Of a DNA stretch of 55,261 nucleotides, positions 1 through 6,793 are shown piece by piece. The notes under the pieces are model-generated. The model had not been told where the DNA came from and made no database searches. It saw nothing but the letters and a program-made list of their open reading frames with translations. The DNA is from Burkholderiales bacterium (lineage in GTDB: Bacteria > Pseudomonadota > Gammaproteobacteria > Burkholderiales > Burkholderiaceae_E), in the NCBI GenBank assembly GCA_027487815.1, contig JAIYCW010000012.1, forward strand, positions 1 through 55,261, written 5' to 3'. Made by a program: the position numbers and the translations under genes. Each line of letters begins with the position of its first letter. The first letter of the stretch is position 1.

Positions 1-12
1 ATGGCGCTTACC

Positions 13-411
13 TCAAACCACACAAAGTCGAATATCCGTTTTCGAGAAATCCTCCCCTTTGAACAGCAAAGGGATATCGCGAGTTTTCGCGAGAGCATAG
101 CTAAACACGTCTCCATAATTCAGCTGCGCAGGATGGCTCGTTCCTTTCCCAAAATTCACATAGGCCCGGGTGGCGGCGTCGGCCATTGCTTTATCAACAG
201 CAACAATCTCAAAAATGGGCATCGACAAAAAATCATCGATGAAGTTAATCGCCTGTTCGTTACTTCTGGACCGTACGACGATACGAATCTCAACAAGCGA
301 AGGCGCACTTAACAGTGCCCGTTTCGAAGCCAATATGTAATCAACAAACGAATTGCGTTCAGGCTCATTAAACGCAATCGCGATCACGGCAGAGGTATCA
401 ACCGCGATCAT
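13..411 (-). CDS. vapC: VapC-type PIN-domain ribonuclease toxin
   Basis: A 132-aa PIN-domain protein. PIN toxins are Mg-dependent ribonucleases that cut tRNA or rRNA when freed from their antitoxin. The acidic residues of the active site are visible: Asp5 in MIAVDTSAV, Glu41 in SLVEIR, an Asp in LNYGDVFSYA and a last Asp in LLFKGEDF. An in-frame ATG lies eight codons upstream, but the ATG at 411 is preferred because it overlaps the stop of the antitoxin gene (ATGA) and starts exactly at the domain. The preceding vapB gene is its expected partner. It is the leftmost gene of the minus-strand cassette array. The function is inferred from motifs; the cognate RNA target cannot be seen. Confidence 0.9.
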   Translation of the reverse strand: MIAVDTSAVIAIAFNEPERNSFVDYILASKRALLSAPSLVEIRIVVRSRSNEQAINFIDDFLSMPIFEIVAVDKAMADAATRAYVNFGKGTSHPAQLNYGDVFSYALAKTRDIPLLFKGEDFSKTDIRLCVV

Positions 412-668
412 GTCGGCAAGCCATTGTCGTCCCACACTATGTCGGAACTCCCATGCGCCAAGGGGAGAGCAGCACGATCGAATTGCCTGAGTAATCCCAT
501 CATCGTTGCGCGCTGGTCATCGCGTTGCTCCGACGCTCCTAAGGTCGAGTTGGTACGAAGCATTTCATCGACTGCTTTTTCAACTGCAGCAGTTTTTGTT
601 AGGCCAGTAATTCTTGCCAGCTCAGTCACCTTGTGAATAACCACCGGATTTGCAATTTGAAGTGCCAT
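408..668 (-). CDS. vapB: VapB-type antitoxin
   Basis: An 86-aa protein whose first half (MALQIANPVVIHKVTELARITGLTKT region) resembles the Rv0623/PSK-type ribbon-helix-helix antitoxins that pair with PIN toxins. The C-terminal part is loosely structured and ends in a tryptophan-containing segment likely to wrap the toxin. Its stop overlaps the vapC start by four bases, so the two are translationally coupled. A sigma70-like promoter lies about 40 bases upstream (710-738) with an imperfect inverted repeat overlapping its -10 element, fitting autoregulation. Antitoxin-first order is usual for vapBC. Confidence 0.85.
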   Translation of the reverse strand: MALQIANPVVIHKVTELARITGLTKTAAVEKAVDEMLRTNSTLGASEQRDDQRATMMGLLRQFDRAALPLAHGSSDIVWDDNGLPT

Positions 669-696
669 GGCTTTTAAACCCTTACCTTTATGTCCA

Positions 697-738
697 TATG
701 TACATCATCAATATACATAAGTATTAGCCCCTTTTCAA
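697..738 (-). promoter_or_regulatory. vapBC promoter with overlapping inverted repeat
   Basis: On the minus strand TTGAAA (complement of 733-738) and TATATT (complement of 710-715) are separated by 17 bases. An inverted repeat TATGTA...TACATA (697-702 and 714-719) covers the -10 element and is a plausible VapB operator. The leader to the vapB ATG would be about 35 nt. Confidence 0.55.
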
Positions 739-844
739 GGACCTTTGCAGACCTGACCTGACTGACCTTTCTGAACCAATGATTCCTCTAAAAACAGCAT
801 CTCATTACCTCCGACCAGTCGAAGCCGCCTTCAAGAGCCCTGCG

Positions 845-882
845 CGCAAGTATCCGCCGATCACAGCTCGTGAATACTTGCG
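845..882. repeat. Inverted repeat, possible degenerate attC of the 162-aa gene cassette
   Basis: CGCAAGTAT (845-853) and ATACTTGCG (874-882) form a perfect 9-bp stem with a 20-base loop, lying between the 162-aa gene and vapB. Outer CGCC/GGCG pairs could extend it with internal loops. The position, directly downstream of a cassette gene, and the interrupted stem resemble an attC site, but clean GTTRRRY/RYYYAAC core boxes were not found. The rest of 739-942 shows no gene. Confidence 0.35.
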
Positions 883-942
883 GCAACGGGTAGCGGCGAA
901 CTTTGTTAAGGCGAGTTGATTCAGGTTTGAATGGCCAAACGA

Positions 943-1431
943 TTAGGCTTGGCGCTGCTTCAGAACCACGGGGTCGATGGGCAGCGCAGGCCACACCAAG
1001 AGCTCGTATTTATCTTCACCTGATAAGCCGTCCTCGGCAATCTGCGCCAAGCCCGAGAAGCAGACCCTCACGCGGTACGTGCCAGGCTCAACCGGTATCC
1101 GAGCAGCATCTGGAAAATAATCAGTACAGCCTGCTATTACCAGATGGCTACTTTTAACAAGCAGACTGCACTCAACAACGTGATCCCAACTTTCCAATTT
1201 GGTGTCCGGTGCGCGCTCGAGCAATTCAACATTGACCGGCACATTCATGTTTCTGACTGTCCCGACACCTATCGTCCCTGGAGCGACTGCCACTAATCGC
1301 TCAACCGCCGTTTCAGTCCACGCACCAGATAAATTTCCGGTGGCTGCCTCATCTTGCAGGTAGAACTGAAAGTAGTCAGCAAAAAGGGTGAATTGAGGCA
1401 TATCGGAGATTAGGTTTTGCGGTTCAGGCAT
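943..1431 (-). CDS. Hypothetical cassette protein, 162 aa
   Basis: A 162-aa soluble protein without signal peptide or membrane segment. It appears rich in beta strands, with short hydrophobic stretches such as HLVIAGCTDYFPDAARI and GTYRVRVCFSGL, and its PxGTYRVR motif recalls small beta-sandwich proteins. I do not recognise the family and assign no function. It lies between vapBC and brnTA in the same orientation, and its stop codon falls inside a GCCTAAT-like sequence as often happens at the gene end of an integron cassette. The 103 bases upstream of it, before brnA's end, hold no gene. Confidence 0.6.
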   Translation of the reverse strand: MPEPQNLISDMPQFTLFADYFQFYLQDEAATGNLSGAWTETAVERLVAVAPGTIGVGTVRNMNVPVNVELLERAPDTKLESWDHVVECSLLVKSSHLVIAGCTDYFPDAARIPVEPGTYRVRVCFSGLAQIAEDGLSGEDKYELLVWPALPIDPVVLKQRQA

Positions 1432-1534
1432 TTACTAAAATTGCAATTCTGGAATCTGAATACACCGCTCCCTCTAAGTAAGCTGCCGTTCGTAGCTAAT
1501 GCATAAGGCCTGGCAAGCCATCAACCTTCTGCGA

Positions 1535-1744
1535 CTAACTCCACTTCAGTTCGAGCTTCCGATTAGTCGCGGCGCACTCGCGAAGATAGATGTTGATAAG
1601 ACTTTGATATGGAATGCCGACCTCTTTAGAAACGCTCTTGAAATAGTCGATGCTTCCCTCGTCCAGTCTAATGGTGATTTGCTTCTTTAACTGGCTAGCG
1701 TAAGGGTTCTTACGAGCCTTTGAAAAGTCATATTCTTTTCGCAC
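1535..1744 (-). CDS. brnA: BrnA-type antitoxin
   Basis: A 69-aa protein with basic N terminus, a KKQITIRLDEGSIDYFKS segment typical of ribbon-helix-helix/CopG-like antitoxins, and the LINIYLREC motif seen in BrnA proteins. It follows the brnT toxin gene by five bases, so the operon has the toxin-first order known for brnTA. BrnA neutralises BrnT and represses the operon by binding an inverted repeat in the promoter; such a repeat is present at 2046-2060. Confidence 0.85.
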   Translation of the reverse strand: MRKEYDFSKARKNPYASQLKKQITIRLDEGSIDYFKSVSKEVGIPYQSLINIYLRECAATNRKLELKWS

Positions 1745-1749
1745 GATGA

Positions 1750-2034
1750 TTACCTTCCATAGAATTTGGCTTCGCCTTTAGACGCTTTTCGTGCCGAGAT
1801 AATGCGCAAAACTTTGCCGCTTTCCCGATAGCAGTGACATACCAGCAATATCCTTAACGAGGCACTCATCCCCAGCAAGATATACCGCTCCTCGCCAAGA
1901 GAATGATCTGGATCATCAATTAACTGCGCTCGTTCGTCCGAAAAAACGGTTTTTGCTTCCTCAAAAGAGACCTTGTGGTCTTTCAGATTCTTCGCCGCCT
2001 TGGCAGGGTCCCATTTGATACTTATCTCGGCCAT
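1750..2034 (-). CDS. brnT: BrnT-type ribonuclease toxin
   Basis: A 94-aa protein with the features of the BrnT family: the opening IKWDPAKAAKNLKDHKVSFEEA, the FSDERAQLIDDPDHSLGEERYILLG core and the C-terminal RIISARKASKGEAKFY. BrnT is a RelE-fold ribonuclease that blocks translation. The ATG lies only nine bases after a good -10 element, so its mRNA may be almost leaderless. brnA follows directly. Typical toxin-antitoxin modules in integron cassettes carry their own promoter, as here. Confidence 0.9.
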   Translation of the reverse strand: MAEISIKWDPAKAAKNLKDHKVSFEEAKTVFSDERAQLIDDPDHSLGEERYILLGMSASLRILLVCHCYRESGKVLRIISARKASKGEAKFYGR

Positions 2035-2040
2035 AACTTC

Positions 2041-2069
2041 ATTTTAACTACAACGTAGTTTTTAAGCAA
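2041..2069 (-). promoter_or_regulatory. brnTA promoter with operator palindrome in the spacer
   Basis: On the minus strand TTGCTT (complement of 2064-2069), a 17-base spacer and TAAAAT (complement of 2041-2046) form a sigma70-type promoter. The perfect inverted repeat AACTAC-AAC-GTAGTT (2046-2060) sits in the spacer and fits a BrnA operator. Transcription would begin at or next to the brnT ATG. Confidence 0.65.
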
Positions 2070-2266
2070 TGCGCCTACTATCAGGGCCTGTCAATAGGTC
2101 ATCGACTTGCGTACTAGCCGGCTCTCGAGTGGCCATAGCGCATATCGAACGGGTCGTAGCATCCACGTCAAAGAGGTGAGTATTGCTAAGATAAGCAGCG
2201 CTACAGGGAAGCGAAGAATGGCCAAATTCAGCGTATTTGGCTATCGGTTTAGGCGCCAGGCTAGGT

Positions 2267-2764
2267 TTAACTTTCATCGAATGGTACAAGAAGCTTAGCG
2301 AGAAATAGCTCGTCGACGTACTGCTCTTCGTTCGCGCGTTTGTAGGCCGCACGCATCGTCCCTTCGTGTATAAAACCAAGCTTCTTATAAAACGCTAGAG
2401 CTCGCGGATTATCTGCCTCCAACATGAGCTCAACCCGCAAAACACCAACGCTTTTCAGCCTCGAAATCACGTCAGATACCATGGCGAACGCAAAACCGGA
2501 ACCTTTCTCCTTTGGGGAAATGGCTAGCGTTCCAAGATACGCAACATGGCTTGCTCTACCTTCATGGCGAGTGACACGATAAAACCCCAACACCGTTCCG
2601 TCTTTCTCAACAACATAGAAGCCTTTAGATGCGACAAGGTCCCCAAAAACCTTTTTGAAGTCAGCCTTATCCATGGGGTCAAAGCCGAGAAACGGAATGA
2701 CCTCTTCATGCATATAGATTTCGTAGACGGCGTCAAAATCAGAGGGGGCGGCAAGTCGACGCAT
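2267..2764 (-). CDS. GNAT family N-acetyltransferase
   Basis: A 165-aa single-domain acetyltransferase of the GNAT fold. The acetyl-CoA pyrophosphate-binding loop is seen as LAISPKEKGSGFAFAM, and the C-terminal ADNPRALAFYKKLGFIHEGTMR stretch is the typical motif B. The substrate cannot be told from the sequence; it may be an amino acid, antibiotic or protein terminus. It begins 11 bases after a GTTAGGC core of an attC-like site, which is how integron cassette genes are placed. Downstream 2070-2266 holds no gene; a GCGCCTA/TAGGCGC pair brackets it (2071-2077, 2250-2256) and may be the worn ends of a long attC. Confidence 0.85.
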   Translation of the reverse strand: MRRLAAPSDFDAVYEIYMHEEVIPFLGFDPMDKADFKKVFGDLVASKGFYVVEKDGTVLGFYRVTRHEGRASHVAYLGTLAISPKEKGSGFAFAMVSDVISRLKSVGVLRVELMLEADNPRALAFYKKLGFIHEGTMRAAYKRANEEQYVDELFLAKLLVPFDES

Positions 2765-2771
2765 TTTGGAC

Positions 2772-2809
2772 GCCTAACCTGTTGTTGGGCCAAGTATCAA
2801 CGCGTTATG
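2772..2809 (-). other. Short attC-like remnant
   Basis: Read on the minus strand the site runs from CATAAC through GTTG, a 10-base loop and CAAC to GTTAGGC, giving R and L box-like pairs. At about 40 bases it is shorter than known functional attC sites, so it is more likely a degenerate or deleted one. It separates the DUF4287 gene from the GNAT gene. Confidence 0.4.
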
Positions 2810-2829
2810 GTGAGATACAACTGGATCTC

Positions 2830-3048
2830 TCATTTCTTCCCGATACCTGCCAAATGATAAGCAACGATGGCGTTCGCATGACCATGGCCCATTCCGTGTT
2901 CGGCCTTTAGCCAATTCACTATTTCCATGTGCTTCAGGGTAGGTTTCTCAGCGAGCAGCGATAACCAAAATGTGACGGGTTTTTCATATTTCTTTTCAAT
3001 GGCCGGAAAATATGATGCTGGGCCTTTGAGTTTTGCATCACTTGCCAT
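2830..3048 (-). CDS. DUF4287 domain protein
   Basis: A 72-aa protein matching the DUF4287 pattern: MASDAKLKGPASYFPAIEKKY, a central TFWLSLL helix and the C-terminal GHANAIVAYHLAG motif. Members are small, cytoplasmic and common in integron cassettes and soil genomes; the function is unknown. The gene is intact and about the usual length. Upstream of it (3049-3302) there is no gene, only the worn left side of a transposase remnant. Confidence 0.8.
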   Translation of the reverse strand: MASDAKLKGPASYFPAIEKKYEKPVTFWLSLLAEKPTLKHMEIVNWLKAEHGMGHGHANAIVAYHLAGIGKK

Positions 3049-3302
3049 TGCTATGTCCCTTCAATCATTCGTTCAATGTGAAGCTATCGATTGCCCAATG
3101 AGGCTGTGCAATAACCCGTTTCGCCAGCGGGCCGAGCTCTAATGGACGAGTACTGGAGTTATTTGCTTTCAAGACTCCAGTGTTCACTATGTTGAATATC
3201 AGTTCAAGGCTTGATACGCGCGTTTGAAGCTGAGCTCCAATCTTCTCGATCCGCTGTCCGTACAGAGACCGGCCTTGGCGCAAGCAAATCGCTCGCCGCA
3301 TC

Positions 3303-3570
3303 AAATCCGTTGAGCACTTCATTGATGCCCGACATTTCTCCTCCTGGTTCGGCATTACCCCAAAGGAACGCTCCTCGGGCAGCACCCGGCATCTGGGCCG
3401 GGGGGCTAGAGATTCAAAGCCGCTCCAATCACAACAAGGCTGTAAGTGCGTTAGCCAATAAACTGGCCCGTATTTGCTAAGGGGTACTGAGGGACCAAAC
3501 ACCCTTCGGTCAACCCGTCGAGCGGCTTTCCATATAGATGACTCGCCAGAGCTTTGAGCTGGCGCAGTGA
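3303..3570 (+). pseudogene. Decayed IS110-family (IS1111-like) transposase remnant
   Basis: Two reading frames carry pieces of one transposase. From 3303 the frame gives DARHFSSWFGITPKERSSGS followed by TRHLGRG, the conserved DEDD-transposase C-domain segment. From about 3411 another frame gives SRSNHNKAVSALANKLARIC and, after an in-frame stop at 3478, a VLRDQTPFGQP-like tail with a second stop and the end at 3570. Roughly 50 residues between the two pieces are missing. It is therefore frameshifted, internally deleted and inactive. It lies against the gene order of the cassettes. Bases 3571-3838 hold no gene and are probably the non-coding end of the same element. Confidence 0.75.
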
Positions 3571-3838
3571 AAACCTTGATCAACCACCTTGCTTTGCGCT
3601 GAGATCCACCGCTCATCATGGCTAAACCGGTCGCACCACACCACTTCGATGCCGATAACTCTTCCGGCTCATCTGCAGCCGCTTGCAGCGACTGGCACTG
3701 GGGTGGCAGATTCCATGACGGCATGAGCCATCAGAACAGGCTCACTTCAGATCCCGGATATACGACTGCAAGCGTTTCCGTACGGCCAAACATATCGGTC
3801 AGGTCTTGCGTGTTTGGGGGGAGTCCATATACGAGGGG

Positions 3839-4333
3839 TTAGGCGTCAATGCTCGCAAGCAACTTTGCCTTAATCTCTGCGCGCTTTGCGTTGGCCGCCT
3901 CGACGGCCGTCCAGACCTTCCGCTGCCTTGCCTTCTCTGGTGGTTGAATTGAAGTATTCGACCACTCATCGCGGCCCTCGTTATATTCGGCTAAACGCGC
4001 CGAGGCCTTGTGGAGCAGCTCGACATAGTCCGCCAGCTTCCTTTGCAGCGAATCGTCCAAATACAGGGAGTTCCTTATGAACAATTCGTTCAACGACTTG
4101 ACATTCTCGGAGACATCGACAGGACGAGCGTCTTTGCCAAATCGACGCATTGCAAGATTTATCTCCTCGGCTTTCGTCCAAAGAGCTTCTATTGCCTTCC
4201 TGCGTGCTTCGGCTGTTGGTACACGATTTGGATTGGAGTGCTGCCGACGCCATTGATAGAACCCTAGCAAGGCAACGACAAGCGTGCCCAGGAGGGCTAG
4301 CAGTGGTGCTGCAAGGGGCTGCAGATCAATCAT
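3839..4333 (-). CDS. Membrane-anchored helical cassette protein, 164 aa
   Basis: A 164-aa protein with one N-terminal hydrophobic segment (about residues 8-28, LAAPLLALLGTLVVALLGFY) followed by a charged, almost entirely helical cytoplasmic domain with many Lys, Glu and Ala residues. No family was recognised. The ATG follows the attC at 4351-4448 by 17 bases, and its stop codon lies inside GCCTAAC, the start of its own attC, which is then cut off by the insertion-sequence remnant. It shares its layout (one membrane helix plus helical tail) with the next cassette gene. Confidence 0.6.
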   Translation of the reverse strand: MIDLQPLAAPLLALLGTLVVALLGFYQWRRQHSNPNRVPTAEARRKAIEALWTKAEEINLAMRRFGKDARPVDVSENVKSLNELFIRNSLYLDDSLQRKLADYVELLHKASARLAEYNEGRDEWSNTSIQPPEKARQRKVWTAVEAANAKRAEIKAKLLASIDA

Positions 4334-4350
4334 GATGCAGTTGACTTGAC

Positions 4351-4448
4351 GCCTAACGCCTACGCTCAGTTGCCTTTGAGGCCGACGACAGCTTGCATTT
4401 GCAAGCGGGCGGCGGGGTCAAGCGTCGACTGCAGCAACTGGTTAGGGC
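4351..4448 (-). other. attC recombination site of an integron cassette
   Basis: Read on the minus strand the 98-bp site starts with GCCCTAAC at the stop of the 177-aa gene and ends with GTTAGGC. Inner pairs are visible: CAGTTGC with GCAACTG, CGTC with GACG, and a CTTGC/GCAAG terminal hairpin. This is the palindromic R-L-L-R layout of attC sites recognised by integron integrases as folded single strands. Bounding it are two genes in the same orientation. Confidence 0.85.
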
Positions 4449-4982
4449 TCACCTCGTTCCCCGATACAAAAGATCATCTGTATGTATGCCCACGTCTTTC
4501 CGAATCTCCGTGAGAAGCCGGAGCGCACGCAGCCGGAACTCTGCAAAGCTGAGCGGATGTTTTCCTTCAAGGGCATCAAACATATAGTCAATGAGGTCAT
4601 TGTAGGCGTTGAATACAGCGCCGGATGCGAACATGCCCAGCATGGCGGTGGTATTCAAGCGTCTCCTTTCAAACTCTTGCAGGACCTCTGGCCTGCACTC
4701 CCCTGCATTGTCGAGCTCAACTACAAGATCAACGATTGGCTGTGCCACTAGCCAGTAAAGCTCCAGCTTTTGTGTATACGCCTGTGAGGCTTTATGCAGA
4801 TTCGCTTGGAGCTGCGAGCGAAGAGCCTCAAGCTCTTGTGCATGCTTGGCGGTTTCACGGGTCATCAAACGATCCGCCCAAACACGCCCGAGCCATGCCG
4901 AAAGACCAAAGATTATCGCCCCGGCGCCACCGACTGAAACAATCGTAGTTCCGACTATGGTCAACGCATCGGCGAAGGTCAT
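4449..4982 (-). CDS. Membrane-anchored coiled-coil cassette protein, 177 aa
   Basis: A 177-aa protein with an N-terminal membrane segment (about residues 12-32, GTTIVSVGGAGAIIFGLSAW), then a helical coiled-coil-like stretch rich in Glu, Lys and Gln (about 40-75) and a second helical region. Proteins of this layout are common in integron cassettes and prophages; I know of no assigned function. It is flanked on both sides by well-formed attC sites and so is a complete cassette. Confidence 0.65.
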   Translation of the reverse strand: MTFADALTIVGTTIVSVGGAGAIIFGLSAWLGRVWADRLMTRETAKHAQELEALRSQLQANLHKASQAYTQKLELYWLVAQPIVDLVVELDNAGECRPEVLQEFERRRLNTTAMLGMFASGAVFNAYNDLIDYMFDALEGKHPLSFAEFRLRALRLLTEIRKDVGIHTDDLLYRGTR

Positions 4983-4987
4983 GGTGA

Positions 4988-5077
4988 GCCTTAACGACTA
5001 TTTCACCGGCAGCCATAGAAGGCCATGGGACAACACTCGATGCATCTTGGCTGTTCGGTGCAAATATGAGTTAGAAA
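4988..5077 (-). other. attC recombination site of the higBA cassette
   Basis: On the minus strand it runs from CTAAC, just after the higA-type stop, to GTTAAGGC, just before the next start. Stem arms TATTTgCACCG and CGGTGAAATA pair with one unpaired G, the extrahelical base typical of attC, and CAGCCA-AGA pairs with TCT-A-TGGCTG further in. Length is about 90 bp. Confidence 0.85.
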
Positions 5078-5362
5078 TTAAGCCAGCGCTCTCAGCACGG
5101 CCTTGGGCTCCTTGGCAACTACATTGAGCAAAGCAAGAGCCGGTCCGTTCGGTGTGCGATCGCCCCTTTCCCAATGACGCAAGGTTCCTAGGCTGATTCC
5201 AAACTTCGATGCAAACTCAGTTTGGGTCAGACCTAATGATTGACGAACCTGTGCTACGTCAACTTGCTTTGGCTTATGCACAACTACACCGCTTACCTTG
5301 CCTTGCGCATGAGCAATAGACTCCTTTAAGCCACTAGAGATCTTTTCAAATGCCTTACTCAT
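5078..5362 (-). CDS. HTH-type antitoxin of a HigBA-like module
   Basis: A 94-aa protein with an Xre-type helix-turn-helix (VRQSLGLTQTEFASKFGISLGTLRHWERG) near the middle and a short C-terminal tail of the HigA2/NadS kind. Such proteins bind the operon promoter and neutralise the toxin. The ATG at 5362 is preferred over one nine codons upstream because AGGGG lies seven bases before it and because it clears the toxin gene. The toxin gene precedes it, the order usual for higBA. Confidence 0.85.
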   Translation of the reverse strand: MSKAFEKISSGLKESIAHAQGKVSGVVVHKPKQVDVAQVRQSLGLTQTEFASKFGISLGTLRHWERGDRTPNGPALALLNVVAKEPKAVLRALA

Positions 5363-5379
5363 ACAATCCCCTTTTTTCT

Positions 5380-5706
5380 CTAAAGCCAACCAAGAATCTT
5401 CGCCAGCTTTGCAAGTTCATTACGTTCGATCTGGGAGAGATTCGATTTCTCATTTTTGCCGAACACAGCAAGGATATAGACAGGCAATCGCTCACTATGA
5501 AAGTAGTAAACAATCCTGGCACCACCGCTTTTTCCCTTACCTTCGATAGCCCAGCGAAGCTTTCTGACACCGCCTGTTCCTACCATCACATCCCCGCTTT
5601 TGGGGAACCAGCTGAGGTAATCGACTATCGCGCTACGTTCGGAATCTTTGAATATCGAGACCGCATCACCCAAGTAGCTTGAGGTTTCACAAACAGTAAC
5701 TCTCAT
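5380..5706 (-). CDS. RelE/HigB-like ribonuclease toxin
   Basis: A 108-aa protein of the HigB2-type RelE/ParE superfamily: GTGGVRKLRWAIEGKGKSGGARIVYYFH, then LPVYILAVFGKNEKSNLSQIERNEL are the conserved core strands and helix. Such toxins cut mRNA on the ribosome. The ATG lies six bases after a -10 element, so the transcript may be leaderless. The promoter spacer carries a 15-base palindrome, a likely operator for the HTH antitoxin encoded next. Confidence 0.87.
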   Translation of the reverse strand: MRVTVCETSSYLGDAVSIFKDSERSAIVDYLSWFPKSGDVMVGTGGVRKLRWAIEGKGKSGGARIVYYFHSERLPVYILAVFGKNEKSNLSQIERNELAKLAKILGWL

Positions 5707-5712
5707 CCCCGA

Positions 5713-5741
5713 ATACTAATCCATTGGATTACCAGCGTCAA
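5713..5741 (-). promoter_or_regulatory. higBA promoter with palindromic operator
   Basis: Minus-strand TTGACG (complement of 5736-5741), 17 bases, then TAGTAT (complement of 5713-5718). The palindrome TAATCCATTGGATTA (5717-5731) overlaps the -10 and spacer, the place expected for an autorepressor. The toxin ATG follows within seven bases. Confidence 0.65.
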
Positions 5742-6155
5742 TCAAATTTTTGCGTACCTCTACGGCACTGCAGATATTTCTAACTAAATATAGTGCCCAA
5801 ATTTATGGGCGCTCAAGATCAATAAACTGGTCCGCATCTCCGCACTCTAGCCGACACTTCCCTTTCAAATCAATCTCCCATTCGGCATAGCTCATCCAAT
5901 ATCGAGCCAGGTTATTGATCACGAGCTCGCATAAACACTTTGAATAACGGGAAAAGCAAGAAACCTGCCAGTGTCAGCCAGTCTGTGACCAAACCGTGAT
6001 CTTTTTGATCCCCGCTCGATCCCCAGCGTGATGCCCCAGTGATTTGAGGCCTTCAGAATTCATTCCATTGACTCACGCAACACACCATTGAAGTGAAACG
6101 TGAGCTGAAGCAAGAAGTCTTTAACCCTTAATCATTTATCGCACTGGAATCCATC
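5742..6155. other. Gene-poor junction between cassette array and chromosome
   Basis: No integrase gene or remnant was recognised here, although this is the side where attI and intI would be expected from the cassette orientation. A possible small minus-strand frame from GTG at 5922 to a stop at 5803 (39 aa, containing LARYWMSYAEWEID) looks protein-like and could be the end of a broken cassette gene. A GCCCA/TGGGC stem follows it at 5806-5821. Nothing else was seen. Confidence 0.3.
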
Positions 6156-6410
6156 ATGAACACATTTACTAAAGCCCTCATCGCAGCCACTATCACCCTC
6201 GGCGCAGTCTCCGCTCAAGCCGCTCAAGGCGAGTTGTATCAATTCAACGATGGTCCTTCGGTCACCATCACTGCAAGCAACCCGAATGTAACTTTCAAGT
6301 TCGATGAGCGCGGTCTGTATGACACACCTGTGGCAACCACTGTAACTCGCGCTACTGTGAAAGCGGCGATCAACGACAAAGGGGGCTTGCTGAGCATCCC
6401 ACGCGCCTAA
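6156..6410 (+). CDS. Small secreted protein of unknown function
   Basis: An 84-aa protein with a clear Sec signal peptide (MNTFTKALIAATITLGAVSAQA, cleavage near residue 22-23) and a mature part of about 60 residues with one beta-rich stretch (SVTITASNPNVTFKF). There is no cysteine, no lipobox and no known motif, so only export across the inner membrane is supported. It stands alone, with a strong hairpin 22 bases after the stop. Confidence 0.7.
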   Translation: MNTFTKALIAATITLGAVSAQAAQGELYQFNDGPSVTITASNPNVTFKFDERGLYDTPVATTVTRATVKAAINDKGGLLSIPRA

Positions 6411-6431
6411 GGCTTAATCGCCATACCTTCT

Positions 6432-6462
6432 CTCCGCCCACTGCTTATGCAGTTTGGCGGAG
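6432..6462 (+). terminator. Stem-loop after the small secreted protein gene
   Basis: CTCCGCC pairs with GGCGGAG and the inner ACTGC with GCAGT around a TTAT loop, giving a 12-bp interrupted stem. No T-run follows, so it is a terminator or mRNA end-protecting hairpin at best. The rest of 6463-6649 shows no gene. Confidence 0.45.
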
Positions 6463-6649
6463 CTGGCCATTAACTCCGTGACCCGGCGAGACCAACGCAA
6501 GCGCAGCGGCGTCGAGCGCTTCACCGGTGCCGCGCACCAAGCCCTTCAACACGATTACACGACAGCTGCAAATTTTGGCGGCGAAGGCGATACTGGGTGC
6601 GCAATAACAAATCAGGGAAAGCTGGACATAGGGTGAAGGCCTCTTGCCC

Positions 6650-6793
6650 ATGGGCCTCGGTATTGATATCGAGCCTAAACATACTGGAAAGGCACTCCGC
6701 CCAAAGAAGCGCTTTGACGGGCCCGCTAAGGTCAAGGGCAATTTCACCTTCATCAAGATACCCTCAGATACAGGTCAACCAGAAGCACTGTGA
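6650..6793 (+). CDS. Possible 47-aa protein
   Basis: A plus-strand frame from ATG at 6650 encodes a basic, plausible-looking peptide containing MGLGIDIEPKHTGKALRPKK and ending in a KVKGNFTFIKI stretch. It overlaps the end of the convergent membrane-protein gene by 19 bases. No family is recognised and the ribosome binding site is weak; it could also be the worn end of a larger gene. Confidence 0.25.
   Translation: MGLGIDIEPKHTGKALRPKKRFDGPAKVKGNFTFIKIPSDTGQPEAL

Noticed and set aside
3065-3724. Long minus-strand frame of 219 codons
   Set aside because: It is antisense to the transposase remnant, with an odd Cys/Trp/Arg-rich composition and no known motif.
5742-6155. Search for integron integrase or attI
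   Set aside because: No frame with tyrosine-recombinase motifs, only a possible 39-aa frame.
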